Positions 27,312 to 36,476 are shown, counted from the stretch's first letter. The stretch: 64,000 nucleotides of DNA from Sediminimonas sp. (GCF_024637375.1 NZ_JAGXFK010000018.1:45232-109231); one strand, 5' to 3'. Numbers and translations: made by a program. Notes: generated from the letters alone by a model not told the origin.

Positions 27312-28445
27312 ATGACAAGCCTGCTTGATTCCGACGACGAGGTCATGCTGCGCGATGCCGCGCGCGGCTTTCTCGACAGCAACGCACCGGTTGCGGCCCT
27401 GCGCGCCAACCGTGACGAGGGCCGCGCCCACGACCCGGTGCTGTGGCGCGACATGGCGGCGATGGGGTGGGCCGGGGTGCTGATCCCCGAAACGGCGGGC
27501 GGCGCCGACATGGGCCACCGCGCGGCCGGCATCCTGGCCCACGAAATGGGTGTGACGCTGGCTGCCTCGCCGTTTCTGTCCAGCGCCGTGATCGCCGCCA
27601 CCACGCTGCGCCACGCCGCCGGCGCGCGGGCCCATGACGCGCTGGCCGGTATCGCCGCGGGCGAGGTGACCTACGCACTGGCGGTGGACGAGGGCCCCAA
27701 GCACGCCCCCGAACGCAGCGCACTCAGCGCCGAGCGCGCCGGCAACGGCTATCGCCTGTCGGGCGCCAAGACCTTTGTCGCAGACGGCGCCAGCGCCGGC
27801 CGCGTGCTGGTACTGGCACGCACCTCCGGCACGCCGGGTCAGGCGGCGGGTCTATCACTGTTCGACATAGACGCCGACCGCGCCGGGCTGAGCCGAAGGC
27901 CGCTTGATACCGTGGATGCGCGCGATCATGCGCGGCTCGATTTCGATGGCGTCGAGGCTACCGGCGACGACCTGCTGGGCGAGGCCGACGACGCCATGCG
28001 CCTGTTGCGCCCGGCGCTTGAGGCGGGTCAGGCGGCGCTGGCGGCGGAACTGGCCGGGCTGGCAGGCGGCATCAGTGCCATGACGCTGGGATACCTCAAG
28101 GAGCGGCGCCAGTTCGGCCGCACCATCGGCAGCTTTCAGGCCTTGCAACACCGGGCCGCGCATCTGTGGGCCGAGACCGAGGTCACCGCCTCGGCCATCG
28201 CCAACGCCGGTCGGGTACTGGATGAAACACCAGACGACGCGACGCTGGCGGTATCGCTGGCCAAGGCGCGGGCCACCCGCACCGCCGATCTGGCGGTGCG
28301 CGAAGGCATCCAGATGCATGGCGGCATAGGCATGACCGACGACCACGACGCCGGATTTTTCATGAAACGCGCCCGTGTCGGTGCGGAATGGCTGGGCGAC
28401 TACGGCTATCATGCCGCGCGCGTCGCCGCCGCCCGCGGGTTCTGA
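27312..28445 (+). CDS. Acyl-CoA dehydrogenase (second of an adjacent pair)
   Basis: This acyl-CoA dehydrogenase-fold protein has 377 aa from ATG 27312 (MTSLLDSDDEVML), chosen because AGGA lies five bases upstream. The track start at 27300 overlaps the preceding stop and is also possible. The N-terminal, middle and C-terminal ACAD domains are recognisable (GWAGVLIPETAGGADMG, RRQFGRTIGSFQALQHRAAHLW, GIQMHGGIGMTDDHD). The clear C-terminal YEG(T/S) glutamate segment of its partner is not present. I infer that it forms a heteromer with the 26125 product, as in steroid-side-chain or pimeloyl-CoA systems. Confidence 0.9.
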   Translation: MTSLLDSDDEVMLRDAARGFLDSNAPVAALRANRDEGRAHDPVLWRDMAAMGWAGVLIPETAGGADMGHRAAGILAHEMGVTLAASPFLSSAVIAATTLRHAAGARAHDALAGIAAGEVTYALAVDEGPKHAPERSALSAERAGNGYRLSGAKTFVADGASAGRVLVLARTSGTPGQAAGLSLFDIDADRAGLSRRPLDTVDARDHARLDFDGVEATGDDLLGEADDAMRLLRPALEAGQAALAAELAGLAGGISAMTLGYLKERRQFGRTIGSFQALQHRAAHLWAETEVTASAIANAGRVLDETPDDATLAVSLAKARATRTADLAVREGIQMHGGIGMTDDHDAGFFMKRARVGAEWLGDYGYHAARVAAARGF

Positions 28446-28461
28446 GAAGGGAGACACCACA

Positions 28462-29292
28462 ATGACCACCACGATGACACCCGAGGCGCTGTTCGACCTG
28501 ACAGGCAAGACCGCGCTGGTCACCGGCGGTGCCACCGGCATCGGGCGCATGGCCGCCGAGGGGCTCATGGCCGCCGGCGCCCGCGTTCTGATCGCCAGCC
28601 GCAAGGCCGACGCCTGCGAAGCGGTGGCCGACGAGTTGAACGCCATGGGCCTGAAGGGCCGCGCCGAAGGGTTCGGCGGCGACGTCGGCACCGAAGCCGG
28701 TGTCGAGGCGCTGGCCGCCGAGGTCGCGGCACGCACCGACAAGCTGCACATCCTGATGAACAACGCCGGCCGCACATGGGGCGACCCGCTGGGTCAGCAT
28801 CCCTACAAGGCGTGGGAAAAGCTGCTGGCGGTCAACGTGACCGGCATGTTCCACCTCACGCAGGCGCTGCTGCCGCTGTTGCGCGCCGCCAGTGCCCCCG
28901 GCGACCCCGCGCGCATTGTCAACGTGGGCAGCGTGATGGGCGACATCCCCAAGGGCACGATGACCTATTCCTACGCCACATCCAAGGGCGCGGTGCATCA
29001 CATGACGCGGGTGCTGTCGAACGACCTGGCGCCCGAGGGCATCACCGTCAACGCCATCGCGCCGGGGCCGTTCGTTTCCAACATGACTGCCTTTGCCATC
29101 GGCACCGAGGAAGGCCAGGACAAGGCCGCCAAGGGCGTGCCTTTGGGCCGGGTCGGTCAGCCCGAGGACATCGCCGGCGCATTGCTTTACCTGTGCGGGA
29201 AGGGCGGCGCCTATGTTTCCGGCGCGATCCTGCCGCTGTCGGGGGGCATGCAGTCGAACGCGCCGGGCACCCTGTTCAACGAGGATTTGTAA
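28462..29292 (+). CDS. SDR family oxidoreductase
   Basis: This short-chain dehydrogenase of 276 aa uses ATG 28462 (MTTTMTPEALFDLTG) with GAAGGGAGA upstream; the track start is inside the preceding gene. The motifs are TGGATGIGRMA near residue 22, NNAGRTWGDPL near residue 100, YSYATSKGAVHHM near residue 170, and PLSGG at the C-terminal region. The RKADACEAVADELN segment after beta-2 suggests NADP use. It lies between the dehydrogenase pair and a MaoC hydratase, so it could act as the 3-hydroxyacyl-CoA dehydrogenase step or on a side-chain hydroxyl. Confidence 0.92.
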   Translation: MTTTMTPEALFDLTGKTALVTGGATGIGRMAAEGLMAAGARVLIASRKADACEAVADELNAMGLKGRAEGFGGDVGTEAGVEALAAEVAARTDKLHILMNNAGRTWGDPLGQHPYKAWEKLLAVNVTGMFHLTQALLPLLRAASAPGDPARIVNVGSVMGDIPKGTMTYSYATSKGAVHHMTRVLSNDLAPEGITVNAIAPGPFVSNMTAFAIGTEEGQDKAAKGVPLGRVGQPEDIAGALLYLCGKGGAYVSGAILPLSGGMQSNAPGTLFNEDL

Positions 29293-29295
29293 GCC

Positions 29296-29766
29296 ATGCC
29301 GCCCGCCATCAGCCGCGCCGACATGGCCGCCCGCGTGGGCCGCGAAATCGGCGTGTCGCGGTGGTTCACCATCGATCAGGCGATGATCGACGGCTTTGCC
29401 GACATCACCCATGACCACCAGTTCATTCACGTCGATCCCGCCGCCGCGGCACAAACGCCCTTCGGTGGCACCATCGCGCACGGGTTCCTGACGCTGTCGT
29501 TGCTGTCGGCCATGGTCTATGATGCCATCCCGGCAATGGAGGGGGTGACGATGGGCGTGAACTATGGCTTCGATCGGGTTCGTTTTGTCAGCCCGGTGAA
29601 GGTGGGCGCGCAGGTGCGCGGGCGCTTTACCCTGGCGGCGTTCGACGACCTGGCCCCCGACGCGGTGCAGACGACGCTGGATGCCACCGTGGATATCGAC
29701 GGCGCCGAGCGCCCGGCGCTTGTCGCACGCTGGCTGGGCCGGCGATATTTCGGTGCCACGCCATGA
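29296..29766 (+). CDS. MaoC-like enoyl-CoA hydratase
   Basis: This hot-dog fold hydratase of 156 aa adds water to an enoyl-CoA. The hydratase-2 signature is visible as DITHDHQFIHVDPAAAAQTPFGGTIAHGFLTLSLL near residues 35-70, with catalytic Asp and His in the D-x5-H pattern. Length is normal for PhaJ/MaoC single-domain proteins. It starts 4 bp after the SDR stop and complements the dehydrogenases upstream, giving (R)-type hydration in this beta-oxidation set. Confidence 0.93.
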   Translation: MPPAISRADMAARVGREIGVSRWFTIDQAMIDGFADITHDHQFIHVDPAAAAQTPFGGTIAHGFLTLSLLSAMVYDAIPAMEGVTMGVNYGFDRVRFVSPVKVGAQVRGRFTLAAFDDLAPDAVQTTLDATVDIDGAERPALVARWLGRRYFGATP

Positions 29767-29898
29767 CCGGGCGCGTCGGCGTCGGCCACACCACCCTGCC
29801 CGGCCGCGGAGCCCGTTCCCCGGCCCGGACATCATACCTTAATGGCCCGCAAGCCCCGCGCCGCGCGGGCCGCAACGTATCACGAAAGGATCAGATCA

Positions 29899-31101
29899 AT
29901 GCGTGACGCCGTCATCGTATCAACCGCCCGTACCCCCATCGGCAAGGCCTATCGCGGCGCCTTCAACGACACCCAGGCGCAGGCGCTGATCGGCCACGCC
30001 ATTCGCCACGCGGTGGACCGCGCCGGACTGGAAGGCCACGAAATCGACGATTGCATCGTCGGCGCGGCGCTTCAGCAAGGCTCGACCGGCAGCAACATCG
30101 CGCGGCAGGGATTGATTCGCGCCGGCCTGCCGGTATCGGTTGCCGGCATGTCGCTTGACCGGCAATGCGCCAGCGGCATGATGGCCATCGCCACCGCCGC
30201 CAAGCAGGTGGTGCAGGATGGCATGGAGGTGGCCATCGGCGGCGGCGTCGAATCGGTCAGCCTGGTACAGAACGACAAGATGCGCACCGACCGGCTGCGC
30301 GACCCGTGGATCATGGAACACAAGCCGGCGCTTTACATGTCGATGCTGGAAACCGCCGAGGTCGTCGCGCGGCGTTACAACATCAGCCGCGATGCCCAGG
30401 ATGAATACAGCCTGCGAAGCCAGCAACGCACCGCCGCCGGGCAAGAGGCGGGCCGTTTCGATGACGAAATCGTGCCCCTGCCCACAACCATGCTGGTGCA
30501 GGACCGCGAGACAAAGGAAATCAGCCGCCGCGAGGTGACGCTGGAAAAGGACGAGGGCAACCGCCCGTCGACCACGCTGGAAGGGCTGCAATCGCTAAAT
30601 CCGGTCCACAAGGGCGGGCTGGAGATTGCCGAGGGCGGCTTCATCACCGCGGGCAACGCCTCGCAACTGTCCGACGGGGCCTCGGCCGCGGTGGTGATGG
30701 AGGCCGCCGAGGCAGAGCGCCGCGGGCTGCAACCGCTGGGCCGCTACGTGGGCGTGATGGCCGCCGGGTGCGAGCCCGACGAGATGGGAATCGGCCCGGT
30801 CTTTGCTGTGCCCAAGCTGCTGGAAAAGCATGGGCTGGGGATCGACGATATCGGCCTGTGGGAACTCAACGAGGCATTCGCGGTGCAGGTGCTGTATTGC
30901 CGCGACAAGCTGGGCATCCCCGACGAGTTGCTCAACGTCAACGGCGGCTCGATCTCGATCGGCCACCCCTACGGCATGTCGGGCGCGCGCATGGTCGGCC
31001 ACGCCCTGATCGAAGGCAAACGCCGCGGCGCGCGCTATGTCGTATGCACCATGTGCGTGGGCGGCGGCATGGGCGCCGCGGGCCTGTTCGAGGTGCTTTG
31101 A
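29899..31101 (+). CDS. Acetyl-CoA acyltransferase (thiolase)
   Basis: This degradative thiolase of 400 aa cleaves a 3-ketoacyl-CoA with CoA. I use ATG 29899 ([15 protein letters not shown]) after AAAGGA; the track adds 19 codons. The acyl-accepting cysteine is in [13 protein letters not shown] near residue 90. The C-terminal [18 protein letters not shown] and [14 protein letters not shown] supply the catalytic His and second Cys. Its stop overlaps the next ATG by 1 bp (TGATG). A 132-bp gap before it may contain a promoter. Confidence 0.95.
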   Translation: MRDAVIVSTARTPIGKAYRGAFNDTQAQALIGHAIRHAVDRAGLEGHEIDDCIVGAALQQGSTGSNIARQGLIRAGLPVSVAGMSLDRQCASGMMAIATAAKQVVQDGMEVAIGGGVESVSLVQNDKMRTDRLRDPWIMEHKPALYMSMLETAEVVARRYNISRDAQDEYSLRSQQRTAAGQEAGRFDDEIVPLPTTMLVQDRETKEISRREVTLEKDEGNRPSTTLEGLQSLNPVHKGGLEIAEGGFITAGNASQLSDGASAAVVMEAAEAERRGLQPLGRYVGVMAAGCEPDEMGIGPVFAVPKLLEKHGLGIDDIGLWELNEAFAVQVLYCRDKLGIPDELLNVNGGSISIGHPYGMSGARMVGHALIEGKRRGARYVVCTMCVGGGMGAAGLFEVL

Positions 31102-32087
31102 TGGGTCACTTGCCGTCACAGTTGCAGGGGCTGCGTATCCCTGCCGTTGGCTCGCCGTTGTTCATCATCTCGAACCCCGAGCTGGTGATCGCGCAGTGCA
31201 AGGCGGGGATCGTCGGCGCGTTCCCCGCGCTCAACGCGCGCGAGGCCGAGGGCGAGCCGGTCATGCTGGAAGCGTGGCTCAAACGCATCACCGAAGAGCT
31301 GGACCGCCACAACCAGGCCAACCCCGACCGGCCCGCCGCACCCTTCGCCGTCAACCAGATCGTGCACCGCTCGAACGAACGGCTGGAGCGCGACCTGGAA
31401 ATCTGCCACCGCTGGCGCGTGCCGATCTGGATCACCTCGCTGGGCGCGCGCGCCGAGGTCAACGCCGCCGCCCACGATTGCGGCGGCATCGCCCTGCACG
31501 ACATCATCAACAATCGCTTCGCCCACAAGGCCATCGAGAAGGGCGCCGATGGCCTGATCGCGGTGGCCGCCGGCGCCGGCGGTCACGCCGGGGCGCAATC
31601 GCCCTTTGCGCTGGTGCAGGAAATTCGCGAATGGTTCGACGGGCCGCTGCTGCTGTCGGGGTCCATCGCCACGGGACGCGCGCTGCTGGCGGCGCAGGTC
31701 ATGGGCGCCGACCTGGGCTATGTCGGGTCTCCCTTCATCGCCACCGAAGAGGCGAACGCGCCCGACGACTACAAGCACATGATCGTCGACTCGGGCGCCG
31801 AGGATATCGTCTATTCCTCACTGTTCACCGGGGTGCACGGCAACTACCTGAAACCGTCGATCGCGCGTGCCGGGCTGGACCCCGACAACCTGCCCGATTC
31901 CGACCCCTCAGCGATGAATTTCGGCGAAGGGCGGCAAAAGCCCAAGTCGTGGAAGGAAATCTGGGGCGCCGGGCAAGGCATCGGCGCGGTGCACGAAGTG
32001 ACACCCGCCGCCGCGCTGGTCGACCGGCTGGCGCGCGAATACGACGCCGCCAGGGCCGAGACGGCGAAACTGATCGGGCGGGGGTGA
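31101..32087 (+). CDS. Nitronate monooxygenase / 2-nitropropane dioxygenase-family FMN protein
   Basis: This is a TIM-barrel flavoprotein of 328 aa. The start ATG overlaps the thiolase stop. The family pattern includes PLFIISNPELVIAQCKAGIVGAFPALN near the N-terminus, the phosphate-binding GLIAVAAGAGGHAG near residue 150, LSGSIATGRALLAAQVMGADLGYVGSPFIATEEA near residue 190-225. Members oxidise alkyl nitronates, but many in catabolic clusters have unknown roles and some relatives are enoyl-ACP reductases. Placement between thiolase and phosphatase genes does not fix its role; a nitro compound is only one possibility. Confidence 0.9.
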   Translation: MGHLPSQLQGLRIPAVGSPLFIISNPELVIAQCKAGIVGAFPALNAREAEGEPVMLEAWLKRITEELDRHNQANPDRPAAPFAVNQIVHRSNERLERDLEICHRWRVPIWITSLGARAEVNAAAHDCGGIALHDIINNRFAHKAIEKGADGLIAVAAGAGGHAGAQSPFALVQEIREWFDGPLLLSGSIATGRALLAAQVMGADLGYVGSPFIATEEANAPDDYKHMIVDSGAEDIVYSSLFTGVHGNYLKPSIARAGLDPDNLPDSDPSAMNFGEGRQKPKSWKEIWGAGQGIGAVHEVTPAAALVDRLAREYDAARAETAKLIGRG

Positions 32088-32089
32088 GG

Positions 32090-32752
32090 ATGGGCACGCT
32101 TTACCTCATCCGGCATGCGCAGGCGTCGTTCGGCGCGGCGGACTACGACGTGCTGTCCGACACCGGGCATGCGCAGTCGCATGCGCTGGGGAAAGCACTG
32201 GCGCGGCAAGGGGTGCGGGCGGACGCGATGTTCATCGGCGCGCAACGGCGCCACCGCGAAACGCTCGAGGGTATCTTGGCGGGCATGGGCGCGCAGGCGC
32301 AGCCGCAGGTGCATCCGGGCCTCAACGAATTCGACTTCAAGGCGCTGCTCGACGCGCGGTTCCGCAACGCATCGGCGCCCGATAACCTGCACGGTGACCG
32401 CAAGACGCATTTCCGCACCCTGCGCGACACGGTGCTGGCCTGGCAGCGCGACGAGGTGCCCGACCCGCCCGAGACATGGGCGCAGTTCACCGCCCGCGTC
32501 GAGGACGCCCGCCGCGCCATGGCCCAGCAAGACGGCGACGTGATCGCCGTCAGTTCCGGCGGCGCCATCGGCCAGATGCTGGCCGCCGCGCTGGCCGCGC
32601 CGCCCGAACAGCAGATCCGCCTGCAACTTCAGATGAAGAATTGCGCGGTCAACAGGTTCGTCCATTCGCCGCGCAACTTCTACCTGCACGGGTTCAACGA
32701 GACCCCGCATATCGACGCCTCGAATACCGACACATTACTGACATATAGTTGA
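32090..32752 (+). CDS. Histidine phosphatase family protein
   Basis: This phosphoglycerate-mutase-like phosphatase has 220 aa from ATG 32090 (MGTLYLIRHAQASFG), with GGGGTGAGG upstream. The catalytic RHA motif is at residues 8-10 and the distal His region AVSSGGAIGQMLAAAL (where SGG replaces the common THGG) is near residue 158. It starts 2 bp after the flavoprotein stop. The next gene encodes an APH-like kinase, so a phosphorylation-dephosphorylation pair acting on a small molecule is possible. Confidence 0.88.
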   Translation: MGTLYLIRHAQASFGAADYDVLSDTGHAQSHALGKALARQGVRADAMFIGAQRRHRETLEGILAGMGAQAQPQVHPGLNEFDFKALLDARFRNASAPDNLHGDRKTHFRTLRDTVLAWQRDEVPDPPETWAQFTARVEDARRAMAQQDGDVIAVSSGGAIGQMLAAALAAPPEQQIRLQLQMKNCAVNRFVHSPRNFYLHGFNETPHIDASNTDTLLTYS

Positions 32753-32762
32753 AGGGCACGCC

Positions 32763-33800
32763 ATGACCGACAGTTCCTCTGCCCGGCTCGATACCGACGC
32801 GGTTGCCTCGTGGCTTGAACAAAACATGCCCGGCTTTTCCGGCCCCATCGAAGAGGCCGAGAAATTCGATGTCGGCCAATCCAACCCCACCTACCGGGTG
32901 GTGACCCCCTCGGGGCGCTACGTTTTGCGGCGCAAGCCGCAGGGGGTGCTGCTGAAATCCGCCCATGCGGTAGAGCGGGAATTCAGGGTACAGAAGGCGT
33001 TGTTCGAAACCGACGTGCCGGTGCCCCGGATGCATGTGCTGTGCGAGGACGACACGGTGATCGGCTCGGCCTTCTACGTGATGGACGAGGTGCCGGGCCG
33101 CCATTTCGACGACCCCCGCCTGCCCGAGCTGCCGCGCGAGAACCGCCGCCCCGTTCTGGACGAGATGAACCGGGTTCTGTGCGCCATCCACGATGTCGAT
33201 CTGGCGGCGACGGGGCTTGATGATTACGGCCCCGGCGGCAACTACTACCGCCGCCAGATCGACCGCTGGACCAAGCAATACCGCGCCAGCGAAACCCAGC
33301 ACATCGAGGCGATGGAAGAGCTTATCACCTGGCTCGACGCCAACGTGCCGGCCGATGACGGGCAGCGCACCCTGGTGCATGGCGACTATCGCATCGACAA
33401 CATGCTGTTTTCCCACGATGGCCCGCGCTGCGCCGCGGTGCTGGATTGGGAACTGTCCACCACCGGGCACCCCTATGCCGACCTGGCCGCTGTCGTGATG
33501 CAATGGGCGATGCCACCGGGGGCCGAAGGCCGCGGGCTGGCTGGCGTGGACCGCGCCGCCGAGGGGCTGATGAGCGACCAGGAATTCATCGACGCCTATT
33601 GCGCCCGGCGCGGCATTCCGGGGATCGACGGGTTCGGCTTTTACCTCGCTTTCGCCTTCTTCCGCATGGGCGGCATCCTGCAAGGCGTTCTCAAGCGCGC
33701 GCTGGACGGCAACGCCTCGAACCCCGAGCGCGCGCGCAAGCTGGGCAGTTTCGTGCCCCATTTCGCCGAGGCCGGCCTGAAGGCGGCCAAGACGGTATGA
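32763..33800 (+). CDS. Phosphotransferase family protein (APH/ACAD10-11-type kinase)
   Basis: This protein-kinase-fold phosphotransferase of 345 aa has the Brenner motif LVHGDYRIDNMLF near residue 205 and the metal-binding AVLDWELSTTGHPYADLA near residue 227. The N-terminal ATP-binding part includes QSNPTYRVVTPSGRYVLRRKP near residue 40. It resembles the kinase domain fused to acyl-CoA dehydrogenase in mammalian ACAD10/ACAD11, which phosphorylates 4-hydroxyacyl-CoA so that the hydroxyl can be removed. The acyl-CoA dehydrogenases nearby make that role attractive here; this is inference from the family and the neighbourhood. Confidence 0.9.
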   Translation: MTDSSSARLDTDAVASWLEQNMPGFSGPIEEAEKFDVGQSNPTYRVVTPSGRYVLRRKPQGVLLKSAHAVEREFRVQKALFETDVPVPRMHVLCEDDTVIGSAFYVMDEVPGRHFDDPRLPELPRENRRPVLDEMNRVLCAIHDVDLAATGLDDYGPGGNYYRRQIDRWTKQYRASETQHIEAMEELITWLDANVPADDGQRTLVHGDYRIDNMLFSHDGPRCAAVLDWELSTTGHPYADLAAVVMQWAMPPGAEGRGLAGVDRAAEGLMSDQEFIDAYCARRGIPGIDGFGFYLAFAFFRMGGILQGVLKRALDGNASNPERARKLGSFVPHFAEAGLKAAKTV

Positions 33801-33810
33801 AGAGGCATCC

Positions 33811-34221
33811 ATGACCACACCCGAGCTTGACCCCGACATCGTCGAGGCGCCCTACCCGTTCCAGCGCCATCTCGGGTTCGATTTCGCCGCGTGGCGCCCC
33901 GATTACTGCCGGCTGACATTGCCGCTGGCGCATGAATTGATGAACCGCTACGGCATTCCCCATGGCGGCGTCCATGCCGCGATGCTGGATTCGGCCATGG
34001 GGTTCGCGGGGTGTTACACCGGCGACCGCGATGCGCCACGCTTGGCGATGACGCTGTCACTGAACGTCAACTACCTTGGCCAGGCGCGCGGCGGCGTGTT
34101 GATCGCCGAAGGCACGCGCACCGGCGGCGGGCGCAAGACATTCTTTGCCGAGGGCAAGATCACCGACGAACAGGGCACCGTCGTCGCCACCGGAACGGGT
34201 GTTTTCCGATACCGGGGCTGA
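33811..34221 (+). CDS. PaaI-family thioesterase (hot-dog fold)
   Basis: This acyl-CoA thioesterase of 136 aa contains the PaaI signature NRYGIPHGGVHAAMLDSAMGFA near residues 45-66, followed by TLSLNVNYLGQARGG. It starts 10 bp after the kinase stop and is in the same operon. It probably releases CoA from stalled or dead-end CoA esters in the pathway. Substrate is unknown. Confidence 0.92.
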   Translation: MTTPELDPDIVEAPYPFQRHLGFDFAAWRPDYCRLTLPLAHELMNRYGIPHGGVHAAMLDSAMGFAGCYTGDRDAPRLAMTLSLNVNYLGQARGGVLIAEGTRTGGGRKTFFAEGKITDEQGTVVATGTGVFRYRG

Positions 34222-34255
34222 GCACGACAAGCATCGCAACATGAAAGGAAACGAC

Positions 34256-35296
34256 ATGACAGAGCAAATGCAACGGATCGTTCTGGCCCGCCGCCCCGAG
34301 GGCGAACCGGTAGCCGAGGATTTTCGCCTCGAAGAGGCGGCCCTGCCTGATCCCGCCGATGGCGAGGTTCTGGTCAAGGTCCACTACATGTCGCTGGACC
34401 CCTACATGCGGGGCCGCATGGACGACGCAAAATCCTACGCCACCCCGGTGCCCGTGGGCGGCACCATGGAAGGCGGCGCCGTGGGCGAGGTTGTCGCCTC
34501 GAAATCGGACGCGTTCGCGCCCGGTGACTACGCCTTCGGCATGTTCGGCTGGGCCAGCCACGGCTGCCTGCCGGCACGCGAGCTGCGCAAGCTCGATCCG
34601 GCGCACGGGCCGCTGACCGCCGCACTGGGGGTGCTGGGGATGCCCGGTTTTACCGGCTGGTTCGGGCTGAACGAATACGGCAAGCCGAAAAACGGGGAAA
34701 CGCTGGTCGTGGCCGCCGCCACGGGGCCGGTGGGGTCGATGGTGGGGCAGTTGGCCAAGGCGCAGGGTCTGCGCGTTGTTGGCGTCGCCGGCAGTCCCGA
34801 GAAATGCGCCCTTGCCACCGGCCGGTTCGGTTTCGACGCCTGTCTCGATCACCACGCATACGCAGATGGCAAGGAAATGCGCGCGGCGCTGGCCGAGGCC
34901 TGCCCCGACGGCATCGACATCTATTTCGAAAACGTCGGCGGCAAGGTTCTGGAAGGCGTCCTGCCGCTATTGAACGTAGGCGGGCGCATCCCCGTCTGCG
35001 GAATGATAAGCTGGTACAATGCCGGCGCCCTGGGCGCCGACGCGGGCGGCGCCAAGGACAACCTGCCCAAGCTGTGGCGCACGATCCTGGTCAACCGCCT
35101 GCATGTGCATGGCTTCATCATTGCCGATCACTTCGACCGCTACCCCGAGTTCCTGTCCGAGGTCGGCCCCAAGGTCGCATCGGGCGAGATCGGAATCCAG
35201 GAGGACATCGCCGAAGGCCTTGAAAACGCGCCCGAGGCGTTCATGGGCATGCTCAAGGGCCGCAATTTCGGCAAGCAGATAGTGAAAATCGCCTGA
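34256..35296 (+). CDS. NADP-dependent oxidoreductase (MDR; leukotriene-B4 12-hydroxydehydrogenase / CurA-like)
   Basis: This zinc-independent reductase of 346 aa uses ATG 34256 (MTEQMQRIVLARRPEG) after AAAGGA; the track ORF begins within the thioesterase gene. Family marks are YMSLDPYMRGRM near residue 45, GVLGMPGFTGWFGL near residue 122, VVAAATGPVGSMVGQLAKAQG near residue 150, and FENVGGKVLEGVLPLL near residue 222. Such enzymes reduce alpha,beta-unsaturated ketones or prostaglandin-like enones. It is the last gene of this plus-strand run. Confidence 0.93.
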   Translation: MTEQMQRIVLARRPEGEPVAEDFRLEEAALPDPADGEVLVKVHYMSLDPYMRGRMDDAKSYATPVPVGGTMEGGAVGEVVASKSDAFAPGDYAFGMFGWASHGCLPARELRKLDPAHGPLTAALGVLGMPGFTGWFGLNEYGKPKNGETLVVAAATGPVGSMVGQLAKAQGLRVVGVAGSPEKCALATGRFGFDACLDHHAYADGKEMRAALAEACPDGIDIYFENVGGKVLEGVLPLLNVGGRIPVCGMISWYNAGALGADAGGAKDNLPKLWRTILVNRLHVHGFIIADHFDRYPEFLSEVGPKVASGEIGIQEDIAEGLENAPEAFMGMLKGRNFGKQIVKIA

Positions 35297-35330
35297 CCCC
35301 CGCCGGGGCGGTCAACGGTGCCGTCCCGGC

Positions 35331-35388
35331 TTCATCTTTCCCAAAATACTCCGGGGGAGTCGCCGAAGGCGACGGGGGCAGCGCCCCC
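35331..35388. repeat. Intergenic repeat with tandem hairpins (copy 1)
   Basis: TTCATCTTTCCCAAAATACT is followed by two hairpins, GTCGCC-GAA-GGCGAC and GGGGGC-AGC-GCCCCC. The first segment recurs at 41763-41784 with one or two changes (TTCATCTTTCCAAAAATACT). It lies between the convergent MDR and acyl-CoA dehydrogenase genes and may act as a terminator. I recall similar strings as common intergenic repeats in Rhodobacteraceae; that is memory, not a search. Confidence 0.55.
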
Positions 35389-35399
35389 GACCCGCCGGG

Positions 35400-36473
35400 T
35401 CAGGCCGCGGCGTTACCCGCCATCACCTTCGCCAGGTGATAATCTGTATCGCCCAGTTGGTGATCCAGCATCACAAGCCGCTTGGCGTAGTGCGACACCG
35501 GGTATTCCCAGGTCATGGCGATGCCGCCATGCATCTGGATCGCCTCCTCGGCCACCAGTCGCGCGGCGCGGCCGATCATGTTCTTGGCCATCGCGGCAAA
35601 GCGGGTGGCCTGCGGGCCATCCAGTTCCGCCGCCGCCTTGATGGTGATCGAGCGCGACTGCTCGATCTCGGTCAGCATGTCCACCGCGCGGTGCTGCAAC
35701 ACCTGGAACTTGCCGATCGGCACGCCGAACTGCTTGCGCTGGCGCAGGTAGTCGAGCGTTGTGTCGTGAGCCACCTCCATGGCGCCCACGGCCTCGGCGC
35801 ACAGCGCGACGATGCCGGCGTTCAGCGCCGCCTCGATGGCGGCGGCGGCATCCGCGATCAGCAGCCGCGCCGACGTGTCGTCAAGCAACACCTCGGCGGC
35901 GCCACCACCATCGATCATGGCATAGCCCACCACCTGCGCATCACCTGCCTGCACCTCGAACAACGCGACCTTGCCGTCGAGACGCGCCGCGACCAGCAGG
36001 ACATCGGCAACCTGGGCGCCATAAACGGCCGTCTTGCGCCCCGACAAGACGTGCCCATCGCCGCGCGCCTCGGCCGCGCAGGAAATACCGGCAATATCAT
36101 ACGGAGCGTCCAGTTCGGACAATGCGGCGGCGTATTTCGTACCACCCGTCAGCAACGCCTCCTGATCGGCGCCCGCCGCGCCCAGCAGGCGCGAGGACAG
36201 CAGCGCCGCCAATACCGGCTCGGGACACAAGGCACGGCCAAGCGCCTCGAACACCACCGAGATGTCGAAACCGGTGCCGCCGAAGCCGCCCGCATCCTCG
36301 GGCGCCAGCGCGTAAAGCGCGCCCAGATCGGCCAGTTCGTCCCACTTGGCCGGGTCGTGGCAGGGCATCTCGTAGGCCACCTCGTTGCGGTGCTCGATCG
36401 TGTACTTGTCGGCGAGGTAGCGCGCCAGCGTGTCGGCCAGCATGCGCCGGTCATCGGTCAGGTTGAAATCCAT
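35400..36473 (-). CDS. Acyl-CoA dehydrogenase, small-subunit type
   Basis: This ACAD-fold protein of 357 aa is the shorter partner of the adjacent dehydrogenase. Recognisable parts are MDFNLTDDRRMLADTLARYLADKY, ALYALAPEDAGGFGGTGFDISVVFEALGRAL, LRQRKQFGVPIGKFQVLQHRAVDMLTEIEQ and EEAIQMHGGIAMTWEYPVSHYAKRL. The C-terminal glutamate segment seen in homotetrameric ACADs is lacking, as in the PimD/small subunits of heteromeric enzymes. It begins 3 bp after the stop of the large-subunit gene, consistent with coupled expression as one enzyme. Confidence 0.9.
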   Translation of the reverse strand: MDFNLTDDRRMLADTLARYLADKYTIEHRNEVAYEMPCHDPAKWDELADLGALYALAPEDAGGFGGTGFDISVVFEALGRALCPEPVLAALLSSRLLGAAGADQEALLTGGTKYAAALSELDAPYDIAGISCAAEARGDGHVLSGRKTAVYGAQVADVLLVAARLDGKVALFEVQAGDAQVVGYAMIDGGGAAEVLLDDTSARLLIADAAAAIEAALNAGIVALCAEAVGAMEVAHDTTLDYLRQRKQFGVPIGKFQVLQHRAVDMLTEIEQSRSITIKAAAELDGPQATRFAAMAKNMIGRAARLVAEEAIQMHGGIAMTWEYPVSHYAKRLVMLDHQLGDTDYHLAKVMAGNAAA

Positions 36474-36476
36474 CGC

